This document shows, piece by piece, positions 33,125 through 42,406 of a DNA stretch of 64,000 nt; the first letter of the stretch is position 1, and every line of letters starts with the position of its first letter. Where the stretch lies: the NCBI GenBank assembly GCA_946184615.1, contig CAMHFN010000006.1, forward strand, positions 52,353-116,352, written 5' to 3'. The position numbers and the translations under genes are program-made. The notes under the pieces are model-generated. The model searched no databases. It had not been told where the DNA came from and saw only the letters and a program-made list of their open reading frames with translations. The stretch comes from an uncultured Bacteroidales bacterium (GTDB lineage Bacteria > Bacteroidota > Bacteroidia > Bacteroidales > F082).

Positions 33125-33391
33125 ATGGAAAACACAAAGAAATACCGCATGGTTACCCTCATCCTGCCGCTGTTGGTTCTTGTTATGTTTGTGGGGCTGT
33201 TTGTCGGTAGCAGCATCTGTCGCAGCAACCTGCGCAAAGAGTTGGCAACCATAAAAGAAAGCATCGGCAAACGGGAAGATTATAGCTCCCGCCTGAGAGC
33301 CATCGAAGAAAAAAACAAAGTCATCAGTTATATCATCGGCCCCGATGACGACACCGAGAGGTTTATTAATGAAGTGAAAAACGCACGGTAG
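33125..33391 (+). CDS. Small single-pass membrane protein, unknown family
   Basis: 88 residues: basic N terminus (MENTKKYR), one transmembrane helix (MVTLILPLLVLVMFVGLFVG), then a charged, probably coiled-coil tail (NLRKELATIKESIGKRED, RLRAIEEKNKVISYIIGP). Topology suggests an inner-membrane anchor with a soluble helical part. It is 20 bases downstream of another small membrane protein. Not recognised. A large palindrome follows its stop. Confidence 0.65.
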   Translation: MENTKKYRMVTLILPLLVLVMFVGLFVGSSICRSNLRKELATIKESIGKREDYSSRLRAIEEKNKVISYIIGPDDDTERFINEVKNAR

Positions 33392-33416
33392 CGCAATAAG
33401 GTGGGTCCCGTCGCGT

Positions 33417-33486
33417 GTGAGATAGCCCCAAAGGCGCATTCGTAACGACCGTAGGGAGTTATGCAGCGCCTTTGGGGCTATCTCAC
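33417..33486. repeat. Long perfect inverted repeat, 21-base arms, 28-base loop
   Basis: Left arm 33417-33437 (GTGAGATAGCCCCAAAGGCG and one more C); right arm 33466-33486 is its exact reverse complement. The loop can form a further short stem (GTAAC with GTTAT). It lies between convergent genes, downstream of both, but lacks a T-tract. Confidence 0.92.
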
Positions 33487-33520
33487 TAAGCAGGGGCTCG
33501 CCTTACATCAAAAGTAATAG

Positions 33521-35584
33521 TTATTGATTCCGTTCCTTCACGATTTCTTCCTGCTTGTCCTTCGGAGTCGGGGTGTATTGATAGAATTCCATCGAATAGT
33601 TGGCGCGACCCGAGGTGAGGTTGCGAAGAGCCGTGGCATAGCCAAACATCTCCATCAGCGGGATGAAAGCATCTAGTTTTTGTGATCCTTTACGGAAACG
33701 GCGCATGTTCTCGATGCGACCACGGCGTTTGTTGACATCGCCCGTCACATTGCCGATGTAGTCGTCGGGCGTGTTGATTTCCACTTTCATCATGGGCTCC
33801 AACAGCACCGGACTGGCTTTCATGAAAGCCTGCTTGAAACACATCTGGGCACAAAGCTGGAAGGCCATGTCGCTGGAATCCACCGGATGGGAGCTGCCAT
33901 CCACCAAGACGCATTTCACGTCTACCACAGGATAGCCTGCGAAAGGACCCTTGTTCATGGCAGCGGCCAGACCCTTTTCCACCGAAGGGATGTATTCCTT
34001 CGGAATCACACCACCCTTGGTGACATCGACAAATTCAAATCCCTTGCCCGGGTTAGGCTCGAAGCGAATGACGGTGTGGGCGAATTGACCCTTACCACCC
34101 GTTTGTTTCACAAAGCGGTAGTTACACTCGAACGGGGCGGTGATGGTCTCGCGGAACGACACCGAAGGCGCACCCACGGTGACCGGCACCTTAAACTCAG
34201 TGTTGATACGGTCCACCAGGATCTCCAGATGCAACTCACCCATGCCGGCAATGATGGTTTCTTCGGTCTCTTCGTCGAAATGGGCACGGAACGAAGGATC
34301 CTCGTTGCACAGCTTAGCCAAGGCTTCACTGAGTTTACTGCGGTTTTTCTTGTCCTCAAGATTCACCTTCATTTCGATGACCGCCGGAGGAATATGGATG
34401 TTTTCCAGCATTAAGGGAGCCTTTTCGTCGCAGAGGGTGTCGCCCGTACGGGTATATTTCATACCCACAAGAGCTACAATCTCACCAGGACCGGCCTCGG
34501 CGATTTCTTCGCGTTCCTTGGCCTTAATGCGGAAGATACGACCCACACGTTCACTCTTGGTTTTATTCGTGTTGTACACGCTCATACCATTCACCAATTT
34601 GCCGCTAAAGATGCGGATGAAGGTCTGCTGACCCACGTAGGGATCGTTGATCAGTTTGAAAGCAAGAGCGGCAAATGGCTCATTTTCAGAGGGGTTGCGT
34701 TGGCAGGTCTTTTCTTCGTTGTAGGGGTCGTGTGCGATGACGGCACCTAGATCCTTGGGGGAAGGCAAGTAATCAACGATCGCATCGAGCAGCAACTGGA
34801 TCCCTTTGTTTTTATAGGCAGCACCACACAGTACTGGCACCATCATCAACTTGATGGTGGCTTTGCGGATGGCCGCCATCAACAAATCCGTAGGGATTTC
34901 TTTGTCTTCCAGATACAATTCAGCCACATCGTCGTCAACATCGGCCACTTTTTCAATGAGATTGCGGCGGGCAGCCTGGGCCTGTTCCATCATGGATTCC
35001 GGGATGGGACCTACGATGCGCTCTTTTTCGATAAACCGCACCGAATTCATTTGTACTAGGTCGATCATGCCTTCGAACGAGGCTTCGGCACCGATGGGCA
35101 GGTGCAGCGGTACCGCATTGGCACCAAGGTATTTCTGCATCTGGTTGACCACTTCGTTGAAGTCGGCACCCGTACGGTCCATCTTGTTAACAAAAGCGAT
35201 ACGAGGCACACGGTATTTGTCAGCTTGGTTCCAGACGGTTTCCGACTGAGGTTCCACGCCACCAACGGCACAGAACACGGCGACCATGCCGTCAATGACA
35301 CGCAGCGAGCGTTCCACTTCAACGGTGAAGTCGACGTGGCCGGGAGTATCGATCAGGTTGATCTGATGGTCGTTCCAATGGGCGGTGATGGCGGCAGAGG
35401 CGATGGTGATGCCACGCTCCTGCTCTTGCTTCATGAAGTCCATGGTGGCTTGACCATCATGGGTCTCACCCACTTTACGGTTCACACCGGTGAAAAATAA
35501 AATACGTTCTGAGACGGTTGTCTTACCCGCGTCGATATGCGCTGCGATACCGATGTTGCGAAGTTTTGAAATATTTTGACTCAT
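33521..35584 (-). CDS. fusA: Elongation factor G family GTPase (stand-alone copy)
   Basis: 687 residues, full-length EF-G. G1 AHIDAGKT, G2 region ERGITI, G3 DTPGHVDF, G4 NKMD; then domains II-V with [42 protein letters not shown] and a C-terminal [20 protein letters not shown]. It drives ribosomal translocation or, with RRF, ribosome recycling. It is not in an str operon (no rpsL, rpsG or tuf nearby), so it may be a second paralogue, as Bacteroidota often carry two or more; the sequence retains all GTPase motifs. Promoter box at 35625-35632 overlaps in location with a divergent promoter. Confidence 0.95.
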   Translation of the reverse strand: MSQNISKLRNIGIAAHIDAGKTTVSERILFFTGVNRKVGETHDGQATMDFMKQEQERGITIASAAITAHWNDHQINLIDTPGHVDFTVEVERSLRVIDGMVAVFCAVGGVEPQSETVWNQADKYRVPRIAFVNKMDRTGADFNEVVNQMQKYLGANAVPLHLPIGAEASFEGMIDLVQMNSVRFIEKERIVGPIPESMMEQAQAARRNLIEKVADVDDDVAELYLEDKEIPTDLLMAAIRKATIKLMMVPVLCGAAYKNKGIQLLLDAIVDYLPSPKDLGAVIAHDPYNEEKTCQRNPSENEPFAALAFKLINDPYVGQQTFIRIFSGKLVNGMSVYNTNKTKSERVGRIFRIKAKEREEIAEAGPGEIVALVGMKYTRTGDTLCDEKAPLMLENIHIPPAVIEMKVNLEDKKNRSKLSEALAKLCNEDPSFRAHFDEETEETIIAGMGELHLEILVDRINTEFKVPVTVGAPSVSFRETITAPFECNYRFVKQTGGKGQFAHTVIRFEPNPGKGFEFVDVTKGGVIPKEYIPSVEKGLAAAMNKGPFAGYPVVDVKCVLVDGSSHPVDSSDMAFQLCAQMCFKQAFMKASPVLLEPMMKVEINTPDDYIGNVTGDVNKRRGRIENMRRFRKGSQKLDAFIPLMEMFGYATALRNLTSGRANYSMEFYQYTPTPKDKQEEIVKERNQ

Positions 35585-35611
35585 GGGGTTGCGGTGGTAT
35601 AGGATTTGATG

Positions 35612-35619
35612 TAATTTTG
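35612..35619 (+). promoter_or_regulatory. TAATTTTG -7 box for the PspC gene
   Basis: Full TAnnTTTG match, with a GTTG at 35587-35590 (21-base spacing) as possible -33. ATG 35640 follows by 20 bases. Confidence 0.58.
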
Positions 35620-35624
35620 GGCTG

Positions 35625-35632
35625 CAAAATTA
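35625..35632 (-). promoter_or_regulatory. TAATTTTG -7 box for fusA
   Basis: CAAAATTA on the plus strand, 40 bases before ATG 35584. It lies 5 bases from the -7 box of the opposite promoter, so the two promoters interleave. Confidence 0.58.
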
Positions 35633-35639
35633 GTAAAAA

Positions 35640-35831
35640 ATGAGTGACTACAAGAAACTTTATCGTTCAAAAGACAAGAAAATCTGCGGTGTTTGCGGGG
35701 GTATCGCCGACTATTTTGAGTTAGACCCCACAATTATTAGGTTGCTTTGGATCATGGTAGCCTTTTTCAGTTGTTCCCTAGGAGCCATTGCATACCTTGT
35801 ATGTGCCTTGGTGATTCCGCAAGAAGCTTGA
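35640..35831 (+). CDS. PspC domain protein
   Basis: 63 residues: MSDYKKLYRSKDKKICGVCG, GIADYFELDPTIIRLLWIMV, then a hydrophobic helix and ALVIPQEA. This is a complete stand-alone PspC domain, an inner-membrane module that in other bacteria takes part in the phage-shock/envelope-stress response. There is no pspA or pspB nearby. It has its own promoter, interleaved with that of fusA. Confidence 0.92.
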   Translation: MSDYKKLYRSKDKKICGVCGGIADYFELDPTIIRLLWIMVAFFSCSLGAIAYLVCALVIPQEA

Positions 35832-35845
35832 CCACCGAAGGCTTT

Positions 35846-36475
35846 TTACCAGATATCGGACCAGGTGACGCTGATGACGTGGTTGGATGATTTTTCTCCT
35901 TCTTTAAAGACATTGGAGAGGCCATAAGTGTATCGCACCTCCGCGTACCAATAACTTATAGCGGCTGTGATACCATAATCGATTCTATTGAAAGTGCCTG
36001 GTTTCCATGGGCGTATGTTTTGGGTGGTCTTCTTCGGTTGTTTGTTGTTTTCCACCTCGTCACCTTTCAAACAAAAACCGATCTGAGGTCCTATTCTCAA
36101 TCGTATGAATGGCGATTCATCTTCATCGTCCTCCTTCCATTTTCGGAAATACACATTCAAAAGCAAGGGGATGTTGATGTAAGACGATTTCTCCATCCAC
36201 TTTATTTTATTGTCGTTTTCCAGCTTGACTTGCTTTGTGGCAGTACCTTGACGGGAATAAATCACGTCGAGTTCCAAACCAAACACTGAATGTTGGGGGA
36301 TCAACGCCACACGGGCACCGAGACAATAATCAAGACGAAATCTAGTGCTGTCGACCCCACTGAGACTCATGGTTGAAAACGTAGGACCAAGTATCAGTCC
36401 TCCGCCCAGGGTTTGTGCTTTTAATGGCATGATACACACCCAACAAAACAGCAGGATGAAAAAACAACGTCGCAT
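35846..36475 (-). CDS. PorT-family outer-membrane beta-barrel protein
   Basis: 209 residues with signal peptide (MRRCFFILLFCWVCIMPLKA) and the pattern of small Bacteroidota outer-membrane barrels: GGGLILGPTFSTMSLSG, LGARVALIPQHSVFGLELDV, SSYINIPLLLNVYFRK and the terminal strand NHVISVTWSDIW. PorT-like proteins include a T9SS component, but this family is broad and general; involvement in T9SS is not implied. Its 14-base gap to the convergent PspC gene leaves no room for a terminator. A TACTTTTG box lies upstream at 36495-36502. Confidence 0.82.
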   Translation of the reverse strand: MRRCFFILLFCWVCIMPLKAQTLGGGLILGPTFSTMSLSGVDSTRFRLDYCLGARVALIPQHSVFGLELDVIYSRQGTATKQVKLENDNKIKWMEKSSYINIPLLLNVYFRKWKEDDEDESPFIRLRIGPQIGFCLKGDEVENNKQPKKTTQNIRPWKPGTFNRIDYGITAAISYWYAEVRYTYGLSNVFKEGEKSSNHVISVTWSDIW

Positions 36476-36494
36476 TGCCTCTCTTTTTATTGTG

Positions 36495-36502
36495 CAAAAG
36501 TA
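36495..36502 (-). promoter_or_regulatory. TACTTTTG -7 box for the PorT-like gene
   Basis: CAAAAGTA on the plus strand, 19 bases before ATG 36475; it partners with the divergent box at 36513-36520. Confidence 0.55.
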
Positions 36503-36512
36503 ATAATTTTCT

Positions 36513-36520
36513 TATTTTTG
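36513..36520 (+). promoter_or_regulatory. TATTTTTG -7 box for the GH3-like gene
   Basis: Full TAnnTTTG match, 25 bases before ATG 36546. Confidence 0.55.
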
Positions 36521-36545
36521 CAGCCATCATTGATTGTTTTTACCT

Positions 36546-38123
36546 ATGCCATCCCCTTTATTTGGAACGATTGTCAAAACTGCTGCAGAGTTGAAAAACA
36601 TCCCCGTGGAGCTTAAACAACGCACAATCCGTCCTGTGAAAGCCCAGGAACGCGAGTTGAGAAAACTACTCCGCAAAGCCCAGTTTACCGACTTCGGACG
36701 ACATTATCATTTTGCTGAGATTCTTTTGTCAAGAAACGTCACGGAGACCTTTCGAAACACGGTGCCGGTCTTTGATTATAATAAAATGCACGACGAGTGG
36801 TGGTACCGTGCGTTAAACGGTGAACACAATGTGACGTGGCCGGGCAAAATCAAATATTTTGCGTTGAGTAGCGGTACCTCGGAGGCTTCCAGCAAATACA
36901 TCCCGATCACCCGCGAACTCAACTCAAAAATCACGAAAGCCAGTATCCGGCAATTGGTTTCCGCTGTGAGGTATGACTTCCCGAAAGAGTTTTATAACCG
37001 TGGCGTGTTGATGATCGGCGGTAGCACTGACCTTTCCTATAGTCGCGAAGGAGGTTATTATGCCGGTGACTTGTCGGGCATTTCGGCGGGTCGCATCCCA
37101 AAGTGGTTTGAGTTCTTTTACAAGCCTGGACAACGGATTTCGAAAATCAAAGATTGGTCGGAAAAGTTGGATGAGATGGTGAAGGCCGCTCCTTCATGGG
37201 ATATCGGAGTCATCGTAGGTGTTCCCGCTTGGGTGCAGATCCTGTTGGAACGCATCATCAAGGAATACAAGTTGAAAACCATCCACGACCTGTGGCCCAA
37301 TTTGATGGTTTACGTACATAGTGGTGTAGCCTTCGCTCCCTATGAAAAAAGCTTTGAGCGATTGTTTGGCAAAAAAGTGATTTTTATTGAGAGTTATCTC
37401 GCTTCGGAAGGCTATATCGCCTATCAAGTCGATTTGAAAAAAAGAGTGATGCAATTGCTCGTCGATAACGGCATCTATTTCGAATTTGTTCCTTTCAACG
37501 AGGAAAATTTTGACGAAAATGGCAACATCGTTGAACATCCTAAAACACTGACTTTGAAAGAGGTGGAAGAGAATGTCGATTATGCCCTGTTGCTTTCCAC
37601 TTGTGCTGGCACTTGGCGTTATCTCATTGGCGACACCATCAAATTCCTTCCTCCTGACGGTCCTCTCTTTGGCGACCGCCCCAAAGGTGTCAACATTGCC
37701 ATCACGGGCCGCACCAAACAGTTTTTGAGTATCACGGGTGAACATCTGTCGCAGGACAACATGACCCAGGCCGTGGACATGCTGGCAGATGAATTGGGGG
37801 TGGACATCACCGAGTTCTCCGTGGCTGGTATCAAACACGGCACCATGTATGCCCACCATTGGTACCTTGGATCCGACGACAAAATTGATCCGCAAGTAGC
37901 CATCAAGAAAATCGACGAATACCTTTGCAAACTCAACGACGACTATGCCGTGGAGCGTACTGAGGCCATCAAAGAGCTGTTTATTGATGTACTACCCACC
38001 CAAGTGTTTTATAAATTCATGGAAGAGAAAATCGGAAAATGGGGAGGTGCCACTAAGTTTCCACGGGTGCTGAAGGGACAGCGGTATGAGATGTGGGAGG
38101 AATATTTAAAAGATAAAAGATAA
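36546..38123 (+). CDS. GH3 auxin-responsive promoter family protein (acyl-adenylating-like)
   Basis: 525 residues. Plant GH3 proteins conjugate amino acids to carboxylic acids by way of an acyl-adenylate, and Bacteroidota carry homologues of unknown substrate. Visible: KYFALSSGTSEASSKYIPIT (phosphate-binding, P-loop-like), MIGGSTDLSYSREGGYYAGD, ESYLASEGYIAYQVDLKKRV, LLSTCAGTWRYLIGDTIKF and SITGEHLSQDNMTQAV. Start at ATG 36546 is preferred to the in-frame TTG at 36534 on codon grounds, and it fits a -7 box at 36513-36520. It is followed 31 bases later by a LysE-type exporter gene on the same strand. Substrate unknown. Confidence 0.93.
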   Translation: MPSPLFGTIVKTAAELKNIPVELKQRTIRPVKAQERELRKLLRKAQFTDFGRHYHFAEILLSRNVTETFRNTVPVFDYNKMHDEWWYRALNGEHNVTWPGKIKYFALSSGTSEASSKYIPITRELNSKITKASIRQLVSAVRYDFPKEFYNRGVLMIGGSTDLSYSREGGYYAGDLSGISAGRIPKWFEFFYKPGQRISKIKDWSEKLDEMVKAAPSWDIGVIVGVPAWVQILLERIIKEYKLKTIHDLWPNLMVYVHSGVAFAPYEKSFERLFGKKVIFIESYLASEGYIAYQVDLKKRVMQLLVDNGIYFEFVPFNEENFDENGNIVEHPKTLTLKEVEENVDYALLLSTCAGTWRYLIGDTIKFLPPDGPLFGDRPKGVNIAITGRTKQFLSITGEHLSQDNMTQAVDMLADELGVDITEFSVAGIKHGTMYAHHWYLGSDDKIDPQVAIKKIDEYLCKLNDDYAVERTEAIKELFIDVLPTQVFYKFMEEKIGKWGGATKFPRVLKGQRYEMWEEYLKDKR

Positions 38124-38154
38124 TAGTTGCTCCGTATGGGGTTCTTGATAGAAG

Positions 38155-38841
38155 ATGTTTAGATTTGTATTTGATGCCATCGTTTTCGGTCTCACCCTGG
38201 CCATTGTGTTGGGGTTCGGCCCTGCGTTTATCACGTTGATCCAAACTAGCATTCACCGAGGATTTCGTTCAGCGGCCTGGTTTGCGATGGGTGTGTTTCT
38301 CAACGATGTGCTGATGGTATTGCTGTGCGTACTTACCTCTATACAAGTCGTGGCCAACAACGAGCGGGAACTGTTGTTTTTCAGTCTTGGTGCGGGCTTG
38401 ATCCTCATCATCTTCGGTATCTTCACCTACACCAAAAAAGTAAAGGAAGACAACTTCAAAAGCATCAAAGAACGAACCAACGAGATTATTGACGAGAACC
38501 GAGAAAACTTCAAAAAAGACGATGACACGCCTCGATGGTTTGTATTTCTCGGCAAAGGTTTTGTGCTGAACATCTTGAATCCTTTTGTGTGGATCTTTTG
38601 GTTTAGCACCGTAGCCGTTACCGCAGGTCAAATGGAAGGCAACAAGCTTAAAATCCTATTGTTTTTTGCCATCGTGCTAGGCACTAGCTTCGGCTGCGAC
38701 TTGTTGAAAGCCAAGGGCGCTTCTTTTTTAAAGAAGTTCTTCAATGCGAAACGCATCATGATTATGAACAAGATTATTGGATGGGGTTTGGTACTGTTTG
38801 GCCTTTACTTTATCATCAGCGGCTTTATCAAATTCCTATAA
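38155..38841 (+). CDS. LysE/RhtB-family transporter
   Basis: 228 residues, about six transmembrane helices. LysE-type opening: FGLTLAIVLGFGPAFITLIQ, then RSAAWFAMGVFLNDVLMVLL, LGAGLILIIFGIFTYTKKVK, and after a charged cytosolic loop (KSIKERTNEIIDENRENFKK) GFVLNILNPFVWIFWFST (the family N-P-x-x-W/F motif). The family exports amino acids or small metabolites. The long charged loop between helices 3 and 4 is larger than in the E. coli members. It may share a transcript with the GH3-like gene. Substrate unknown. Confidence 0.88.
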   Translation: MFRFVFDAIVFGLTLAIVLGFGPAFITLIQTSIHRGFRSAAWFAMGVFLNDVLMVLLCVLTSIQVVANNERELLFFSLGAGLILIIFGIFTYTKKVKEDNFKSIKERTNEIIDENRENFKKDDDTPRWFVFLGKGFVLNILNPFVWIFWFSTVAVTAGQMEGNKLKILLFFAIVLGTSFGCDLLKAKGASFLKKFFNAKRIMIMNKIIGWGLVLFGLYFIISGFIKFL

Positions 38842-38881
38842 TTCGTTTTCTCTACTTTTCCATTTTTTGATAAAGAGAAAA

Positions 38882-40663
38882 CTAAATGTTTTCCTTGAAT
38901 TTAATGTCCTTGACATTGAGTTGAAGGGTGGTTTTGCCCTGCCAATAGTTGTATTCGAGGTTGTAGCAGATGCTGAAGGGCTCGCCGCTGTGGATACGCG
39001 AGAAGAGGTCGCCTTTTTGGAAGGCGATGCCTGAGAACACGTTGCGTTCATCATCCCCCATTTGCCGCACCGTGAGCTTAAGGTGTTTGTGGCCACCTAC
39101 AGGGCGCGAGCCACCGGCATCGATGATGTTGTCCGACCAAAACACCGGAGCACTGTTGCCAGGACCGAAGGGAGCAAACTGGTTGAGGATACGCATGAAC
39201 TTGGCCGTAATATCTCGGAAGTTGATTTTGAGGTCGACTTCCAGTTCTGGGACCAGTTCTTCAACGGTAAGATGCTCCCGGATATATTCTTCGAAACGGC
39301 GGCGGAACTCGTCGACATTTTCGGGTTTCATGGAAAGACCGGCAGCATATTTATGTCCTCCAAAGTGCTCCAACAGGTCGGAGCAATGGTCGATGGCATC
39401 GTAGATGTCAAAGTTCTTGATGGAGCGTGCCGAACCCGTAATGAGATCGTTGGCACGGGTGAGCACGATGGTAGGTCTATAATAATAGTCGGTGAGACGC
39501 GAGGCCACAATACCGATGACCCCTTTATGCCAATTTTCGTTGAATATGACTGTACTTCGGGCATTACGTAGCTCTTCGTCGTCAGCGATCATGTTGAGTG
39601 CTTCTTCGGTGATGCCATTGTCGAGTTCACGACGGGTGTCGTTGAGTTCATTGATATTGGCAGCCAGTTTCAGAGCATGTTCGTGTTTTTCTGCAAGGAG
39701 GAGGCGCACCGAGTCGGAAGCCTTGTCGATACGGCCTGCGGCGTTGATGCGAGGACCGATAAGGAATACCAAGTCGCTGATGGTAAGCTCACGGGTGAGG
39801 GCGTTGTCGCTTCCACCATCCACACGGTCAGGGTCTTCCTCCCGACGGTAGATGTTGGCGTGTTGCAGGATGGCCTCGATGCCAGGACGAGGTTTTTTGT
39901 TCAGTTGTTTCAGACCATAATAGGCCAACACGCGGTTCTCGCCCGTGATGGGCACAATGTCAGCAGCGATGCTGACGGCCAACAGGTCGAGCAGTTCATA
40001 AACCCCTTCAATGGGAAGTCCCAAGCGCATGGAAAGCGCTGTGATGAGTTTAAATCCGACCCCACAACCCGAGAGTTCCTTATAAGGGTACGTGCAGTCC
40101 GGGCGTTTCGGGTCAAGTACCGCCACGGCATTGGGAAGTTCGTCACCAGCACGATGGTGGTCGCAAATGATGAAGTCGACCCCTTTCTCATTGGCATACT
40201 GAATGCGTTCCACAGCTTTGATGCCGCAATCCAAGGCAATCACCAATTTGAAGTCGTTGTCAGCCGCATAGTCGATCCCCTTGAAGGAAATGCCATAACC
40301 CTCATCGTAACGGTCGGGGATATAAAATTCTATCTTCTTTTTCTTGAAGAATTTTTTCAGATAGGTATAGACCAAGGCTACGGCGGTAGTACCGTCCACA
40401 TCGTAGTCACCATAAATCAGAATCTTCTCCCCGTTGTTGATCGCTTTCACCACACGGTCAACGGCTCGATCCATGTCTTTCATCAAGAAAGGATCATGTA
40501 GTTGAGAGAGCGAAGGACGGAAGAACACTTTGGCCTCCTCAAAGGTGGTAATATCACGTTGCACAAGCAGGGTAGCCAGGTGCTCATCAATATTAAGCGC
40601 CTTGGCTATTTCCACAACCTGCTGGTTATCAACTGATTTATTTAAAATCCACCTTGTCTCCAC
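38882..40663 (-). CDS. recJ: Single-stranded-DNA-specific exonuclease RecJ
   Basis: 593 residues. A 5'-3' exonuclease for recombination, mismatch and base-excision repair. DHH-family motifs: IYGDYDVDGTTAVALVYTYL (motif I), VIALDCGIKAVERIQYANEK (motif II), IICDHHRAGDELPNAVAVLD (motif III, DHH) and LSGCGVGFKL (motif IV). DHHA1 region GHKYAAGLSMKPENV and the OB-fold-like C terminus GGSRPVGGHKHLKLTVRQ. Length is typical. The gene stands alone, divergent from purH; the 238-base intergenic region belongs mostly to the purH leader. Confidence 0.96.
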   Translation of the reverse strand: METRWILNKSVDNQQVVEIAKALNIDEHLATLLVQRDITTFEEAKVFFRPSLSQLHDPFLMKDMDRAVDRVVKAINNGEKILIYGDYDVDGTTAVALVYTYLKKFFKKKKIEFYIPDRYDEGYGISFKGIDYAADNDFKLVIALDCGIKAVERIQYANEKGVDFIICDHHRAGDELPNAVAVLDPKRPDCTYPYKELSGCGVGFKLITALSMRLGLPIEGVYELLDLLAVSIAADIVPITGENRVLAYYGLKQLNKKPRPGIEAILQHANIYRREEDPDRVDGGSDNALTRELTISDLVFLIGPRINAAGRIDKASDSVRLLLAEKHEHALKLAANINELNDTRRELDNGITEEALNMIADDEELRNARSTVIFNENWHKGVIGIVASRLTDYYYRPTIVLTRANDLITGSARSIKNFDIYDAIDHCSDLLEHFGGHKYAAGLSMKPENVDEFRRRFEEYIREHLTVEELVPELEVDLKINFRDITAKFMRILNQFAPFGPGNSAPVFWSDNIIDAGGSRPVGGHKHLKLTVRQMGDDERNVFSGIAFQKGDLFSRIHSGEPFSICYNLEYNYWQGKTTLQLNVKDIKFKENI

Positions 40664-40702
40664 GATACTAATTTTGAATCTGTAAAAATAAGAATTATTT
40701 TT

Positions 40703-40710
40703 TATTTTTG
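40703..40710 (+). promoter_or_regulatory. TATTTTTG -7 box for purH-mreBCD
   Basis: Full TAnnTTTG match, about 190 bases before the TTG start at 40902, giving an unusually long AT-rich leader. No purine-riboswitch core was found in that leader. Confidence 0.45.
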
Positions 40711-40901
40711 AGATACTTTTTTATTTAGAAAGAAAATATTTTTTAACACGTTGATTATCAAGTGATTAAATAATAATTCCGAAATCAAATTCAAGATAAA
40801 CTCTTCTTTTGAAAAAAAAGCGTCTTTTTTTTGTTTTAGGGTTGCGTGGTTTCTCTTTTTTTAATAAAATTGCAATACGAAATTTTCCAAATTATATTCC
40901 T

Positions 40902-42380
40902 TTGAAAAAAATCAAAACTGCTTTAATATCAGTATTTTATAAAGATGGTATCGACCAAGTTGTGCGCTTGCTGAAGCACCACGGCGTGCAGATTTATTCT
41001 ACCGGAGGCACGTACGACTACATTCGCAATCTTGACCCTACGGTGAAGACGGTGGAGTCGTTGACGACCTACCCCTCGATTTTGGGCGGACGGGTGAAGA
41101 CCCTGCATCCTAAGGTATTTGGCGGCATTTTGGGAAGAACACAGTTGGAGTCGGACCGCGCAGAGATGACCCAATACGGCATTCCGGCCTTTGACTTGGT
41201 GGTGGTAGATCTCTATCCTTTTGAAGAGACGGTGGCCAACACCAACGACGAGGGTACCATCATCGAGAAAATCGACATCGGAGGCATCTCGTTGATTCGA
41301 GCTGGAGCGAAAAACTATAACGATGTACTGATCGTCCCCTCCAGAAAACATTATGCCGAGTTGATTCACCTGCTGGAGACCCAACAAGGCGAAACCTCCC
41401 TTGACGACCGTCGGCGTTTTGCTGGATATGCCTTTGCCGAAAGTTCCCATTACGACACCGCCATCTCCCACTGGTTTACTCCCGACACGGAACTTCGCTA
41501 TGGTGAAAACCCGCATCAAAAAGGCTATTTCCGTGGTAACTTAGATGCCCTCTTTGAGAAATTACATGGCAAAGACTTGTCGTACAACAACTTACTCGAT
41601 CTCGATGCTGGACTCAACCTCATTCGTGAGTTTGACACGCCCACTTTTGCCATTTTGAAACACAACAATCCATGTGGCATTGCCTGTCGTTCCAACTTGA
41701 AAGAAGCCTATCTGGCAGCATTGGCTGGCGACCCCGTATCGGCTTTTGGCGGTGTATTGGTGTGTAACCGGGCCATCGACATGGAGACTGCGGAGGAAAT
41801 CAACAAGCTCTTCGTGGAAGTACTGGTGGCTCCTGGCTATGAACCCGGGGTGCTCGACGTGTTGTATTCCAAAAAGAACCGCATCGTGTTACGGTTGAAG
41901 GAAGACCTGTACCTGAAAGAAACGGTAAAAACCGCGCTGAACGGCTATTTGGTGGAAGATCGCGACCTTCATACAGAACATCCTGAGGACTTCAAAGTGG
42001 TCACCGAAGCCACACCTACCCAAAAAGAAATCGACGATATGGTCTTTGCCAACAAAGTGGTCAAACATAGTCGCTCCAATGCCATTACTTTGGCTAAAAA
42101 CGGACAGCTCTACGCCTCTGGCATCGGGCAGACGTCGAGGGTCGATGCCCTACGTCAAGCCATAGAGAAAGCGCATTCGTTCGATTTCGACCTCCATGGT
42201 GCCGTGCTGGCATCCGATGCTTTCTTCCCCTTCGACGACTGTGTGAAGTTGGCCCACGAAGCCGGCATCACCGCAATCGTACAACCTGGCGGCTCCGTCC
42301 GCGACCAAGACTCCATTGATTGCTGCAACCAATTGGGAATCAGCATGGTATTTACTGGCTATCGTCACTTCAAACATTAA
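40902..42380 (+). CDS. purH: Bifunctional phosphoribosylaminoimidazolecarboxamide formyltransferase / IMP cyclohydrolase
   Basis: 492 residues, catalysing the last two steps of IMP synthesis. N-terminal cyclohydrolase domain: KIKTALISVFYKDGIDQV, YSTGGTYDYI, LGGRVKTLHPKVFGGILG. C-terminal AICAR transformylase domain: LRYGENPHQKGYFRG, AILKHNNPCGIAC (catalytic K-H region), PVSAFGGVLVCN and VKHSRSNAITLAKNGQLYAS. The domain begins at TTG 40902, which must be the start codon; a longer frame from 40809 is AT-rich leader. mreB follows after a 26-base spacer made of heptamer repeats, so purH and mreBCD are probably one transcript. Confidence 0.95.
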   Translation: MKKIKTALISVFYKDGIDQVVRLLKHHGVQIYSTGGTYDYIRNLDPTVKTVESLTTYPSILGGRVKTLHPKVFGGILGRTQLESDRAEMTQYGIPAFDLVVVDLYPFEETVANTNDEGTIIEKIDIGGISLIRAGAKNYNDVLIVPSRKHYAELIHLLETQQGETSLDDRRRFAGYAFAESSHYDTAISHWFTPDTELRYGENPHQKGYFRGNLDALFEKLHGKDLSYNNLLDLDAGLNLIREFDTPTFAILKHNNPCGIACRSNLKEAYLAALAGDPVSAFGGVLVCNRAIDMETAEEINKLFVEVLVAPGYEPGVLDVLYSKKNRIVLRLKEDLYLKETVKTALNGYLVEDRDLHTEHPEDFKVVTEATPTQKEIDDMVFANKVVKHSRSNAITLAKNGQLYASGIGQTSRVDALRQAIEKAHSFDFDLHGAVLASDAFFPFDDCVKLAHEAGITAIVQPGGSVRDQDSIDCCNQLGISMVFTGYRHFKH

Positions 42381-42405
42381 ATTCTAAATTCTAAATTCTA
42401 AAAAT
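42378..42405. repeat. Heptamer repeat TAAATTC x3 plus variant, bridging purH stop and mreB start
   Basis: TAAATTC, TAAATTC, TAAATTC, TAAAAAT. The first unit begins with the purH stop codon TAA, and the last ends one base before ATG 42407. Confidence 0.92.
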
Positions 42406-42406
42406 A

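Noticed and set aside
39677..40501. 274-residue plus-strand frame inside recJ
   Set aside because: Antisense shadow of recJ; no domain and no promoter.
40711..40901. Purine riboswitch in the long purH leader
   Set aside because: The conserved purine-aptamer core and loop-loop elements were not found; the leader is simply AT-rich.
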